Shown: positions 34,155-42,500 of the stretch, piece by piece
Numbering within the stretch: the first letter of the stretch is position 1
Layout of the letters: each line of letters begins with the position of its first letter
NCBI GenBank assembly: GCA_002429615.1
Contig: DJAN01000302.1
Location: 1-54,273 of the forward strand
Length of the DNA: 54,273 nt
Source: Lysobacteraceae bacterium UBA6001
GTDB taxonomy: Bacteria; Pseudomonadota; Gammaproteobacteria; Xanthomonadales; Xanthomonadaceae
Reading direction: 5' to 3'
Notes under the pieces: model-generated
What the model saw: the letters and a program-made list of their open reading frames with translations, nothing else
The model's database searches: none
What the model was told of the DNA's origin: nothing
Made by a program: the position numbers and the translations under genes

Positions 34155-34180
34155 GCAACCAAATTCCTGCCGACCGTATC
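34155..34180 (+). promoter_or_regulatory. ECF-type promoter, rightward
   Basis: GCAACC (34155-34160), 14 nt and CGTATC (34175-34180), identical in both hexamers and spacing to the leftward element. It lies 10 bp before the ATG at 34191, so the transcript would be nearly leaderless or start from an inner codon. Autoregulation by the sigma factor is inferred. Confidence 0.6.
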
Positions 34181-34190
34181 TTCTTCTGGA

Positions 34191-34790
34191 ATGCCCGCCC
34201 CCACCTCGAATCCTGCTGAGTTGCACTCGGATGACCAGGCGCTGGTGAGGGCGGTACTGGAGCGCGTGCCCGGAGCTTTCGAGCGATTGGTGCGCCAGTA
34301 CCAGCGGCTGTGCTGGCATATCATCGACCGCATGGTCCGGCAGCCGGACGACACCCAGGAGCTGTGCCAGGAGGTCTTCCTGCGCGTCCACCAGACGCTG
34401 CACCAGTATCGGGGTGAGAGCCTGCTCAAGTCCTGGATCGCCCAGGTGGCCTACTCGGTCGGAAAGCGTCACCTGGAACGCAAGCGCATTCCCATCGTCG
34501 AGCCCGATGCGTCCGACGCCCATGCGCTGCTGGTCGAACAGGTCGGTGATGGACATGACCTGGAAGCGGCGATGGCGGACAAGGAGATCGCCCGTCACCT
34601 GCATGATGCCCTCGACCGGCTGCCGCCCTTGCAACGCACCCTGCTGACGCTGTATCACCTCGAAGAACTTCCCATCGGCGAGGTCGCCAAGGTGACGGGG
34701 CTGGCCGAAGGCACCATCAAGAGCCACCTGTTCCGCAGCCGCAAACTGCTTCGCGGCCTATTGGAAGCACGTATTGGAGTGCCGTCATGA
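34191..34790 (+). CDS. ECF-family RNA polymerase sigma factor
   Basis: A 199-aa ECF sigma factor. Region 2 is AFERLVRQYQRLCWHIIDRMVRQPDDTQELCQEVFLRV and region 4 is LDRLPPLQRTLLTLYHLEELPIGEVAKVTGLAEGTIKSHLFRSR, containing the -35-binding HTH. The ATG at 34191 is used, though a TTG at 34149 is open in frame and would overlap the -35 element. The stop overlaps the next gene in ATGA, so a coupled anti-sigma partner is likely. The promoter-like element upstream suggests self-activation. Confidence 0.92.
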   Translation: MPAPTSNPAELHSDDQALVRAVLERVPGAFERLVRQYQRLCWHIIDRMVRQPDDTQELCQEVFLRVHQTLHQYRGESLLKSWIAQVAYSVGKRHLERKRIPIVEPDASDAHALLVEQVGDGHDLEAAMADKEIARHLHDALDRLPPLQRTLLTLYHLEELPIGEVAKVTGLAEGTIKSHLFRSRKLLRGLLEARIGVPS

Positions 34791-35224
34791 ACCAGGGCAA
34801 CGAACGTCCCGATGAGCAGGAAGAATGGCAAGCCCAGGAACGCGGGCTGCGCGCCGCACGCGGCGACCGGGCGACAGGACGGGACCCGCTGGCCGAGCGT
34901 TACCTCCTGCTCTCCGAAGCCTTGGCGGCCGCGCCGGTCGCGGAGCCGCCAGCGGACTTCGCGGCGACCGTAAGCGCACGCATCGCGCAACAGGATGCGG
35001 CGATGGAGCGCACGCTCACGACCTTGCTGGTCTGCGCGCTTGCGCTGTCGCTGGTCGTCGTGACGGGCATGTACGGCGACAAGGTGCTGCAGGTACTGCG
35101 GGTGGGATTGCCAGAGGGAAGCATGGCCGTGATGTTCTCGGCACTGGCCTGCATCTCGCTCACCTGGGGAATCCGCTTTGCCAGCGTGGTCGTGCGGAGA
35201 CCGGGCAACGCTGGGGCGATGTAA
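34787..35224 (+). CDS. Putative membrane anti-sigma partner
   Basis: A 145-aa protein whose start overlaps the sigma stop by 4 nt. A soluble charged N-terminal part of about 75 residues (EALAAAPVAEPPADFAATVSARI) is followed by two hydrophobic segments (TLLVCALALSLVVVTGMYG, AVMFSALACISLTWGI). The arrangement is that of an anti-sigma factor with cytoplasmic sigma-binding domain and membrane anchor. The zinc-binding HxxxCxxC motif of ZAS anti-sigma factors is absent, and no anti-sigma family is recognised by sequence. The role is inferred mainly from position. Confidence 0.65.
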   Translation: MNQGNERPDEQEEWQAQERGLRAARGDRATGRDPLAERYLLLSEALAAAPVAEPPADFAATVSARIAQQDAAMERTLTTLLVCALALSLVVVTGMYGDKVLQVLRVGLPEGSMAVMFSALACISLTWGIRFASVVVRRPGNAGAM

Positions 35225-35254
35225 TTGGCAGGCAGAGAAAGCGGCGGCGCCTTC

Positions 35255-35575
35255 TCAGCGTTCCAGTGCCACCAGCGCCTCATTGAGCCAGGCTTCGAAC
35301 CATTCAACAGGCAGCCTGACATCGTCGAGATTGAGCGCACGCAGCTGCTCACTCGTATAAGTACAGGCGACGAAGATGTCCCATTGGACATCGACATCCG
35401 CGAGCACTGGAAGTAGCCGCTCGATCTCGGCCGGCGCATCTTGGTCCATGAAGTGGCACCAGAACCGGTCGCACCACGCCACGATCTGGTGGTGCGAATA
35501 CGGCGCATCCTCTGGCGTGGCGCCCCAACGTAGCGCGACCAGCACCGAATCTGGTGTGTGAGGCAATTCCAGCAT
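35255..35575 (-). CDS. Hypothetical protein, 106 aa
   Basis: A small acidic soluble protein rich in Trp and Asp (HHQIVAWCDRFWCHFMDQDAP, ADVDVQWDIFVACTYTSEQL, VEWFEAWLNEALVALE). The ATG at 35575 is preferred to a TTG at 35584; no strong ribosome site is seen. It converges on the anti-sigma gene. It resembles small immunity-like or SMI1-type acidic proteins only in composition. The function is unknown. Confidence 0.62.
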   Translation of the reverse strand: MLELPHTPDSVLVALRWGATPEDAPYSHHQIVAWCDRFWCHFMDQDAPAEIERLLPVLADVDVQWDIFVACTYTSEQLRALNLDDVRLPVEWFEAWLNEALVALER

Positions 35576-35749
35576 GCTGGCCAAATGTCCGCCATGGGCC
35601 GGAGGGGGACTTTAACCTATGCGCCTCATTCGCCACCCCTCGGCCTCGGGTCGAGAATGGAGCGGCGTTGATAAGTTGACGGACATACGTCTAAAGTTGC
35701 CCAGCGATGCCCACGTATCGCGCACAGGGATCTGTGACCAGGGGGCTAC

Positions 35750-36643
35750 ATGGCGCGCCGCAGTTTGCTGATGGCAGTCGCGATAGTGCTTATCGCCGGC
35801 ATCGCCATGTACTTGCACCAAGGGGCAGGCGAAGCCTCGATCGACACCGCGCAAGCGCATGCTGCCGATACTGTGCCGGCCAGTGATTCCGCGGAAGTCG
35901 GCAAGGCGCCAGCCCGCCCCGCGCCGCCTTTACGCGCAAGTCCAAACCACTTCCTGGATTACTTCCTCGCGACGAAAGCTCGCGCTGAAGCGGGCGAAGC
36001 CATAGCGCAACGGGACCTGGCGGACATATACGGGCGTTGCATGCTCGTCAACATCAACCCCCAGAAATTCCTCCAGAGCATCGACGCGATCACGGCGTTA
36101 TCGAAGTCGCCCGCCGATGCGAAAGAAATGAAGCGTGTGGCGAGCGCCACGACGGAAGAGTGCGCGGTAGTAGACAACGGCGCGATCATCCCGATCGAAG
36201 CCCGCGACCTGTGGCTTGCCCAAGCGGCCAAGCAAGGTGATCTCGTGGCGCAGGCCCGGCTGTTCATGGCGCCGGGCAATCGCCCTCACGGCGACGACCT
36301 GCGCAGATTCATGGATCAAGTCGTGACCAGCGGCGACCCCGCCGCGCTATTTGACCTGGGCCAGTTGGTTGCCGGCAATTCGAGCGGTGAAGGTACCGGC
36401 ATCTACGCCAGTGTCGCTGGCGATCCCCTTTCCGGCTATGCATGGAGCATCGTTGCCTGTCGGCGGGGATTGGATTGCAGCGCGGGCTCGCCGCTGATGA
36501 CCTCGCTGTGCCTCAACACCGGCGCCTGTTCCAGTCCGAGCTTCGAATCATTCGTGCGCGACTATCTCGTCACCTCGGGAGATGCGCCCCTGCTCGACAG
36601 CAAGGTCCAGGCAGTGAATGCCCTTTTGCCGGACGCGATCTAG
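35750..36643 (+). CDS. Membrane-anchored Sel1/TPR-like unknown protein
   Basis: A 297-aa protein with an N-terminal signal anchor (LLMAVAIVLIAGIAMYL, residues 6-22), a low-complexity linker to about 60, and then a helical domain. AEAGEAIAQRDLADIYGRCM, WLAQAAKQGDLVAQARLFM and ALFDLGQLVAGN follow the spacing of Sel1-like repeats. Cysteines near the C terminus (IVACRRGLDCSAG, SLCLNTGACSSP) probably form disulfides in the periplasm. No precise function. The next gene, an exported hydrolase, starts 23 bp after its stop. Confidence 0.7.
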   Translation: MARRSLLMAVAIVLIAGIAMYLHQGAGEASIDTAQAHAADTVPASDSAEVGKAPARPAPPLRASPNHFLDYFLATKARAEAGEAIAQRDLADIYGRCMLVNINPQKFLQSIDAITALSKSPADAKEMKRVASATTEECAVVDNGAIIPIEARDLWLAQAAKQGDLVAQARLFMAPGNRPHGDDLRRFMDQVVTSGDPAALFDLGQLVAGNSSGEGTGIYASVAGDPLSGYAWSIVACRRGLDCSAGSPLMTSLCLNTGACSSPSFESFVRDYLVTSGDAPLLDSKVQAVNALLPDAI

Positions 36644-36666
36644 ACCCTCCCGATGGGGAATGTTCA

Positions 36667-37683
36667 ATGACCCGAAACAGACCAGGGCGCCGCGTCGCAT
36701 TTCAGCCCATCACATGGACGCTCGCGGTGACGTTGCTCACCACCGCGACGGGCGCCGCATCCGCCACTGACGCCGACAGCTATCGACGGTCCGCCAGCAA
36801 AGTCCAGCTTGCGACGGGATCCACTGTCGGGGAGTGGATCGTGGCAGGTGACGCCGTACCCGCCAGGAAGACTTTGGTGATCTTCGTGCACGGCGGCCCT
36901 GGCCTCTATACCGAAGCGCGCCGGATCGACGAAGGCGCCGTGTTCCGACGGCTGGGCTTCACGACGGCCTATTACGACCGTGCAGGCGCGGGGGTTTCGG
37001 ATCGCCTGCCGGCGGCTGAGTACTCCTTCGAGCGGGAAATCAGTGATCTCGAAGCTTTCCGCGATGCATTGAAAGCGGAAAGGGTCATTCTGTGGGGCAA
37101 CTCCTACGGCGCATCGCTATCGGCCGGCTATGCCGCGCGCTTTCCCGAGCATGTGGCAGGCATGATCCTCACCTCACCGGGCACCTTCCCCGGCGATTCG
37201 GTCGAGCGGGACTTCTCGAAGACCCAGCGCACCCAGGTCGAGATGAGCAAGCAGACGAGGGACGCCATCCTGCTGATCGACAAGAAGGGAGCGGCCGCCG
37301 AAAGCACGCTCGGCCAGGTCGAGGCCGGGCTGCTCTTCGACGCCCTCGTCAGCACGCAGCTCGCCGATGGCTTCGTATGCAAGGACACACAGATGGCGCC
37401 ACCCGCGCTGCCGGGCGGCGGAAACCTCTATGTGCAACGCATGATCACCAGGTCGGCCGCGAAGGCCAAGCTGGTTGAGCGTGAGCGCGCACCCACGCCT
37501 ACGCTGATCATTCGCGGGAGCTGCGACTTCATGCCAGCGGAAAATGCCGCCCGGTATAGGGGAATGTTCGGCGGCGAGATCGTCACGCTGGAGGGTGTCG
37601 GACACGGCCTGTTGGAAAACAGGGCCGCGGTGGACGATGCGATCGAGGAATTTCTCAAGCGCGACATGTCGGCGCTCCCTTGA
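36667..37683 (+). CDS. Exported alpha/beta-hydrolase (proline iminopeptidase-like)
   Basis: A 338-aa hydrolase. An N-terminal hydrophobic signal (ITWTLAVTLLTTATGAASA) suggests export. The core shows HGGPG (75-79, oxyanion), YDRAGAGVSD, the nucleophile elbow GNSYGA (S146), an acid in RGSCDFMP (D287) and GVGHGLL (H313). HGGPG with DxRGxGxS is characteristic of proline iminopeptidase-like S33 hydrolases. The actual substrate is unknown. It is co-directional with, and close to, the Sel1-like gene. Confidence 0.82.
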   Translation: MTRNRPGRRVAFQPITWTLAVTLLTTATGAASATDADSYRRSASKVQLATGSTVGEWIVAGDAVPARKTLVIFVHGGPGLYTEARRIDEGAVFRRLGFTTAYYDRAGAGVSDRLPAAEYSFEREISDLEAFRDALKAERVILWGNSYGASLSAGYAARFPEHVAGMILTSPGTFPGDSVERDFSKTQRTQVEMSKQTRDAILLIDKKGAAAESTLGQVEAGLLFDALVSTQLADGFVCKDTQMAPPALPGGGNLYVQRMITRSAAKAKLVERERAPTPTLIIRGSCDFMPAENAARYRGMFGGEIVTLEGVGHGLLENRAAVDDAIEEFLKRDMSALP

Positions 37684-37686
37684 CAC

Positions 37687-37806
37687 TCACGCCGGGGATG
37701 CCGCGACCAAGCGGTAATCCCCCACCACGAAGGCATCCACCACGTCGCGGAATGCCTGTCGCCAAGCCATCGAGATCGGCTGCTGCGATTCCGCGTCTCC
37801 AGTCAT
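37687..37806 (-). pseudogene. Short gene fragment (39 codons)
   Basis: A 39-codon frame ending WRQAFRDVVDAFVVGDYRL, then VAASPA and stop. The W..AFR.VVDAFV.GDYRL pattern looks like the start of a longer uncharacterised protein cut soon after. It may be a truncated gene remnant or a small protein. No ribosome site is convincing. Confidence 0.3.
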
Positions 37807-37878
37807 ACTGGGACGTCGCCTGGATTGCGCCCAGAGAGCTGGCGGATGCCCATATCCGCTTTATTAAGCGTCGCCCGC

Positions 37879-38175
37879 TCACATGCGTCGAAGCATCCTT
37901 GCGGCCGCTTCCTCGGCACCGGCGCCCCAAAGAACGTAGCCGATCGTCTCCGGTGAGCGGAGCGGCAGCAACGGGACAATATCCAGATGCCAGCGCCGAA
38001 AAATCACCAGGAGCTGCCGGATCGTCTCGGGATGCACGGGTTGGCCAAGGCCCAAATACAGGGTGGTGCCAGCCCCATTGATCGACTCAAACTCGGGAAG
38101 TGACTTGAGCCAGCTGAAGAATTGATCCTCGTCTGTCGGGGCAAAGAAGACCGGACTTTCGAATGCAATTATCAC
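37879..38175 (-). CDS. Hypothetical protein, 98 aa
   Basis: A soluble protein (FESPVFFAPTDEDQFFSWLKSL, then VIFRRWHLDIVPLLPLRSPE and GYVLWGAGAEEAAARM). The sequence alternates short strands and helices, as in small immunity or DUF proteins; no family is recognised. It lies in an area of small unknown genes before the integrase remnant. Confidence 0.58.
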   Translation of the reverse strand: MIIAFESPVFFAPTDEDQFFSWLKSLPEFESINGAGTTLYLGLGQPVHPETIRQLLVIFRRWHLDIVPLLPLRSPETIGYVLWGAGAEEAAARMLRRM

Positions 38176-38241
38176 GGCAGCGCCTGGTCAAGGGGTACGT
38201 TGATTCCTGACACTCGTCTAGGCCTGACCGCTCAGGAACTG

Positions 38242-38523
38242 TCATGGCGAAGTCCCTGCGTCGAAATGTGCCTTGGCGAGATCAAAGTATTGCCCTGTGA
38301 AATCGCTTGCTACGTCACCGGACGCGACGGCCCGAAGGAAATCATCTGGAAGCCCATCGGACCCGATCTCCGCGAGCAGCCCCCTAATCTTGGTCAAGCC
38401 GATGGATCGCTCGGTCTCGACCTGTGCAGGAGTGTGACGCGCATAGTCAATGCCTTTGTCGTTGTAAAAGGCGAGCGCGCGCAGGGTGCGCAACAGCTTC
38501 ACTTCCTTGCTGAAAGGTCGCAT
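38242..38523 (-). CDS. Hypothetical protein, 93 aa
   Basis: A short charged protein starting at 38523 after CAGGAG. It reads KEVKLLRTLRALAFYNDKGI, TERSIGLTKIRGLLAEIG and GDVASDFTGQYFDLAKAHF. It is all helical by inspection with no membrane segment. No family is recognised. It lies beside the integrase remnant and may be former cargo of that element. Confidence 0.58.
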   Translation of the reverse strand: MRPFSKEVKLLRTLRALAFYNDKGIDYARHTPAQVETERSIGLTKIRGLLAEIGSDGLPDDFLRAVASGDVASDFTGQYFDLAKAHFDAGTSP

Positions 38524-38678
38524 TGAACGCGGTGCTCCTGTCGAGTTCCGCTTAGCCACAATAGCGGACGCTAGCACACGCCGAAGCCTCCAACGCAGCT
38601 TAGGGCCGATTGCGCTGGCATGGACATGGCGGCGCGAGTACCGCGCCGCGCAACTCAAAGCGCACCCGCGCTCTTCTC

Positions 38679-38833
38679 TACTCAGACCAGAGCAGGATGC
38701 GGCAGGTCACGTCACACCACAGATGACCGACCGATACGACCACAAACTTCAGGTGGTGCAGCCGCCGACGCTGCCCAAGAGCGAGGATCTCGCCTTCTCA
38801 GACGACGCCTTGGAGTCGCCTGAAACAGCTTAA
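38679..38833 (+). pseudogene. Tyrosine recombinase (integrase) C-terminal remnant
   Basis: A frame ending AGHVTPQMTDRYDHKLQVV and a Pro/Ser/Asp-rich tail matches the last part of tyrosine integrases: the GH.....T..Y motif with the catalytic Tyr in RYDH. The preceding catalytic Arg/His boxes and the N-terminal domains are missing, and upstream sequence in the frame is not integrase-like. It stops 67 bp before the 3' end of tRNA-Asn, the classical place for an integrase. Confidence 0.68.
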
Positions 38834-38855
38834 TTTTCCCGGCAATTTTCCCGGC
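38832..38855. repeat. AATTTTCCCGGC tandem duplication
   Basis: Two adjoining exact copies of the 12-mer (38832-38843, 38844-38855), starting at the stop codon of the integrase remnant. Possibly integrase arm-type sites or part of an old attachment region. Confidence 0.5.
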
Positions 38856-38862
38856 ACAAAGA

Positions 38863-38893
38863 AAAAGGGCTTGCGGATGATCCGCAAGCCCTT
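38863..38893 (-). terminator. Terminator downstream of tRNA-Asn
   Basis: On the minus strand AAGGGCTTGCGGAT and ATCCGCAAGCCCTT pair almost completely and are followed by TTTCTTT. It lies just after the tRNA-Asn 3' end. Confidence 0.85.
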
Positions 38894-38900
38894 GATTTTC

Positions 38901-38977
38901 TGGCGCCCGAAGTTGGACTCGAACCAACGACCCCCTGATTAACAGTCAAGTGCTCTAACCGGCTGAGCTATTCGGGC
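38901..38977 (-). tRNA. tRNA-Asn (anticodon GTT)
   Basis: On the minus strand the acceptor GCCCGAA pairs with TTCGGGC, followed by G and encoded CCA. The D-arm AGCTCAGCCGGTTAGAGC, anticodon loop CTGTTAA (anticodon GTT) and T-arm GGTTCGAGTCC are intact. The integrase remnant lies on its 3' side. Confidence 0.96.
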
Positions 38978-39064
38978 GGGGAGCGGCATTGTATAGAGCC
39001 TATTCCGGGACTGCAACCCCCTCGCCTGCACTGCCAACAGCACCGCATCCACGCCACAACGAAA

Positions 39065-39090
39065 AGGCCCGCGACTCACGTCGCGGGCCT
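39065..39090 (-). terminator. Terminator of the minor-pilin operon
   Basis: On the minus strand AGGCCCGCGAC (39090-39080), loop GTGA and GTCGCGGGCCT, followed by TTTCG. It lies 38 bp after the pilE stop. Confidence 0.85.
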
Positions 39091-39127
39091 CTTGTCCATC
39101 AGACGGATCAGGCGAATGCCCTGTCCA

Positions 39128-39559
39128 CTACCAGCACTGCGCGACCTCACCCGAGCCCGAGATGCCGCGCGTGCCGGCCTGGTCCAGGCTCAACGTGCCG
39201 CACTGCTCGTCCTTGGTCTGCGCGCCCTGCGGCTCGGCACTGATGCTGAACTCGCGCGCGGTCGGCTCGTCGCCGCCGGTCCAGCCGATCGTGTAGAAGT
39301 TGCTGATGTCATCGCACTGCGCCGGCGCGCTCGCGCCGGCATACGACAGGTGCGTGGTGTAGTAACGCTCCAGCAACTGCACGCGTTCCTGCAGGCAGAC
39401 CTCGGCGGCCGCGCGCCGCGTCTTCATGACGTGGCGGTTGTAGCTCGGATAGGCGATGGCCATCAGCACCGCCAGGATCAGCACCACGATCATCAGCTCG
39501 ATGAGCGTGAAGCCGGACTGCCGTGCGCGCCCGCGGGCGGCACCAACGAAATTACGCAT
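39128..39559 (-). CDS. pilE: Type IV minor pilin PilE
   Basis: A 143-aa pilin-like protein. The prepilin cleavage site is RQSG-FTLIELMIVV with Glu at +5, followed by the hydrophobic helix (LILAVLMAIAYPSY). Two cysteines near the C terminus (DEQCGTL, EVAQCW) would form the D-loop disulfide. It is the last gene of the fimU-pilVWXY1E operon, 3 bp after pilY1. Minor pilins form the complex that primes pilus assembly. Confidence 0.92.
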   Translation of the reverse strand: MRNFVGAARGRARQSGFTLIELMIVVLILAVLMAIAYPSYNRHVMKTRRAAAEVCLQERVQLLERYYTTHLSYAGASAPAQCDDISNFYTIGWTGGDEPTAREFSISAEPQGAQTKDEQCGTLSLDQAGTRGISGSGEVAQCW

Positions 39560-39562
39560 CGA

Positions 39563-42500
39563 TCAATCTCCCCTTTTGACTTCACGCCACGACACGCGAC
39601 CCACATTGCGCGTCTCACGAATCGGCACGCTGCCGGTGTTACCCGACGAACCACCCACGACCGCCAGGCCGCGCATCAGGTTCGCCAGCGTCGGCATGCC
39701 CACGTTCAGATCGACCGAGCCCACCGGCAGGTTCTGGTCGCCATTGGCCAGCGTTTCGTCGGTGAAGTTGCCGTTGCCGTTCAAGTCGAACAGCGACGGA
39801 CCGGTGCTGGTGCCGGTGAAGGCGTCCAGCGCGTTGAGGTAGCCACGGCCATCCGCGCGGCAGGCATCGGCCGTCGGAATCACGCTCGACACCACCAGCA
39901 CGTCGCCCAGCAGCTGCGCATCGCTGACCACGCGCTCGCCTTCGGCGGTCGCGTTCGGCGGCGTCAGCAGGTCCAGATACCAGCCCTTCGAGTCGGACGG
40001 CAGCGCCGACTTGGCCTCGAACGACCGCACGCTCTTGCCGCTGAACGAGCCGGTCACCACGACGCTGCGGCCGGTCAGGTTGGCATCGTCGCCGTCGCGC
40101 ACCAGCGTGGTGCCGTCATCGATGATGCCGTACAGGCTCTGCACTGCCATGTTGGTCATGTCGCCGTTGGTCATCAGGCGGCCGGTACCGAACAGGATCC
40201 AGGTCTTGAAGGTCTTCGGATGCAGCGCCACGGTCAGGCCGCCGGTGATCGGCTGGCGGGTCACGGTGCCGTCGCTGGCGGTATGGGTGGCGGTGAACAC
40301 CGGCTCGCCGCTGTTGGCCACGGCCCAGGAAGACGGCGTGGAGGCGCCCAGGTTGAACTTCCAGACGTTGCCCAGCATGTCGCCGGCATAGACGTAGTCG
40401 ATGGTGCCGTTGCCGTCGGCGTCCCAGCCGACCGGCGCGGACAGGCCGTTGGAATCGGCCGCGTCGGTCACGTTGGAGCCGACACCGGTATCGATCCGCG
40501 AGATCAGCTCGCCGCTGTCCAGGTTGTAGACCATCAGCACCGCGTGGCCGTTGCTGCTGTTGATGCCGTTGCTCACGATCACCGCGGTGACGTTGTTGTT
40601 GAGCTTGGCGATCAGCGGCTTGGCCTGCACCAGGCCCATGTCGGCATCCGAGCCGCCGACTTCCCACTTGAAGCTGTTCACGCCGAACGAGGCCGGCGTG
40701 GTCACGTCGAGGGCGAACAGGCCCTTGCCGCCCTTGCCGAGCGCGCCGACCAGGATGTTGTGGTTCGGGGTCTGGGTACGGGTCGAGACGACCACCGGGC
40801 CATCGACAAAGTAACGGTGCGCGTAGTCCGGGCGGCTCAGGCTGCCCAGCGCCGACCAGCTGATGCCGTTCGGGATGTAGGCGAACACTTCATTGCCGTT
40901 GGAGGCATTGAACGCATGCAGCATGCCGTCGTTGGCGCCCACGTACAGCGTGCCGGTATCGGCCACGTAGGCAGGCGAGGAGCTGACGATGTCGCCCAGC
41001 AGGTTGTTGCGGTTGCGCAGCGTGCCGCCGTTGGCGACCTCCAGCGTGCGCGTGCCGGCCAGGTACGCGGCATTGTTCGCGCCGGTGACCGGGTAGTTGG
41101 TGGCGGCACCGGTACGGGTCAGCGCGTTGAGCTGGGTGGTGGTGGCCGAGCCCGGGAACACCAGGCCCTGGGTACCGTCGGAGGTGATGATCTTGCGGTT
41201 GCTGGTCGGGATGCCGTTGTAGGCATGCCAGTTCACCGTCGTGCTCACGCCCGAGGAGGTCGCACCGTAGGCGGCGATGTCGCCGGTCCAGGCGCCGGAG
41301 ATGTAGCTGGCCTGGAACACCTGGGTGCCGGCGTCCAGCGAGGTCGAGCTGGCGGCCACGTTGGAGAACGAGCCGGTGCGCTGGGTGATGGCCGACAGCG
41401 CCGAGGTCAGGCCGGAGACGAAGCCGTCCGGGTCGGTCGCCACCACGAAGTCGCCGCGGCCGTTGATGGTCGCGTGCCACAGGTCGTCGATGTTGGCGAT
41501 GGTGTTGTTCTTCGTGGTCGGCCACGCCTTGGTGCCGGCGGTGATCGCCGGCAGGTCGGTCGCCGGATCCAGCGTGCCCTTCTCGCCGATCGAGATGCCG
41601 AAGGTGACCATGTGCTGCCAGAACGCCGGGTCGGTCGACGCGGTCGGCACGATGTTGTCCAGGTCGGTGCGCAGGTCGTTCTTCCAGAAGCGCATGGCGA
41701 CGTCGGCGAGGTTGCCCTGGCCGCCATAGCTGTCGGAGCTGGAGTACGGAAGCGCCGGCGAATAGGTGTAGTCGGCGTTGTTCGGGCCGGTGATGGTCGA
41801 ACCGGCCAGGTTGTCCTGCTCGCCGGACTGGTCACTGTACGTGGATTCGTTCCAGTAACCGTCGGTGGTGAGGATGGTGAAGTTCTGCCGGCAGGCGAAC
41901 TGGTTGGTGCCAGTCTCCGGGCCGTAGGGGCCCGTCGCCGCGGACGAGCTGAAGTAGGTACCGGCACGGGTCAACGCGCCACGCAGCGGCGTGGTCGAGT
42001 TGGTGCCCGGCACCGTGTAGAGACGGTCGAACCACGCGGTGCGGTTGTTGTTCGAGCCCGTGGTGCCGTTCGGGTCGTCGAACACGCCATCGTTGCGGTC
42101 CACCGGAATCGGCTTGTCCTCGGTGATGATCGCGCCGCTGGTGTACTTGTTGATGGTGCGGAAGCCCACGCGGATGTTGGTGCCCAGCGCGCTGAACGCG
42201 CGGCCGGCGCCGCCCTTGGCGACCTTGGCGCGGGTGCGGTGGTAGGAGTACCAGATCGCGTAATTGGTCTTTTCCGCAGCTTCCGTACGCCCGGTCGGGG
42301 TCACGTTGGTGCAGTTGCGCCAGTCCGCACGGGTAGTGCTGGTGCCGGTGGCGCAGTTCATGTCACCGGCGTTGCTCGGCGTGTTGGCCTTGGTGTAGGT
42401 CGTGTATTCCGCCCGGTAGATCTTGCCGTTGGTCAGGATCTGATAGCGGTAGTAATTCGCACCGGCGGCGAGGTAGGTCTCGGTGGTGTTGGTCTTGTCC

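Noticed and set aside
34149..34190. TTG at 34149 as the sigma-factor start
   Set aside because: It would place the start codon upstream of the -35 element of the proposed promoter; the ATG at 34191 still gives a complete region 2.
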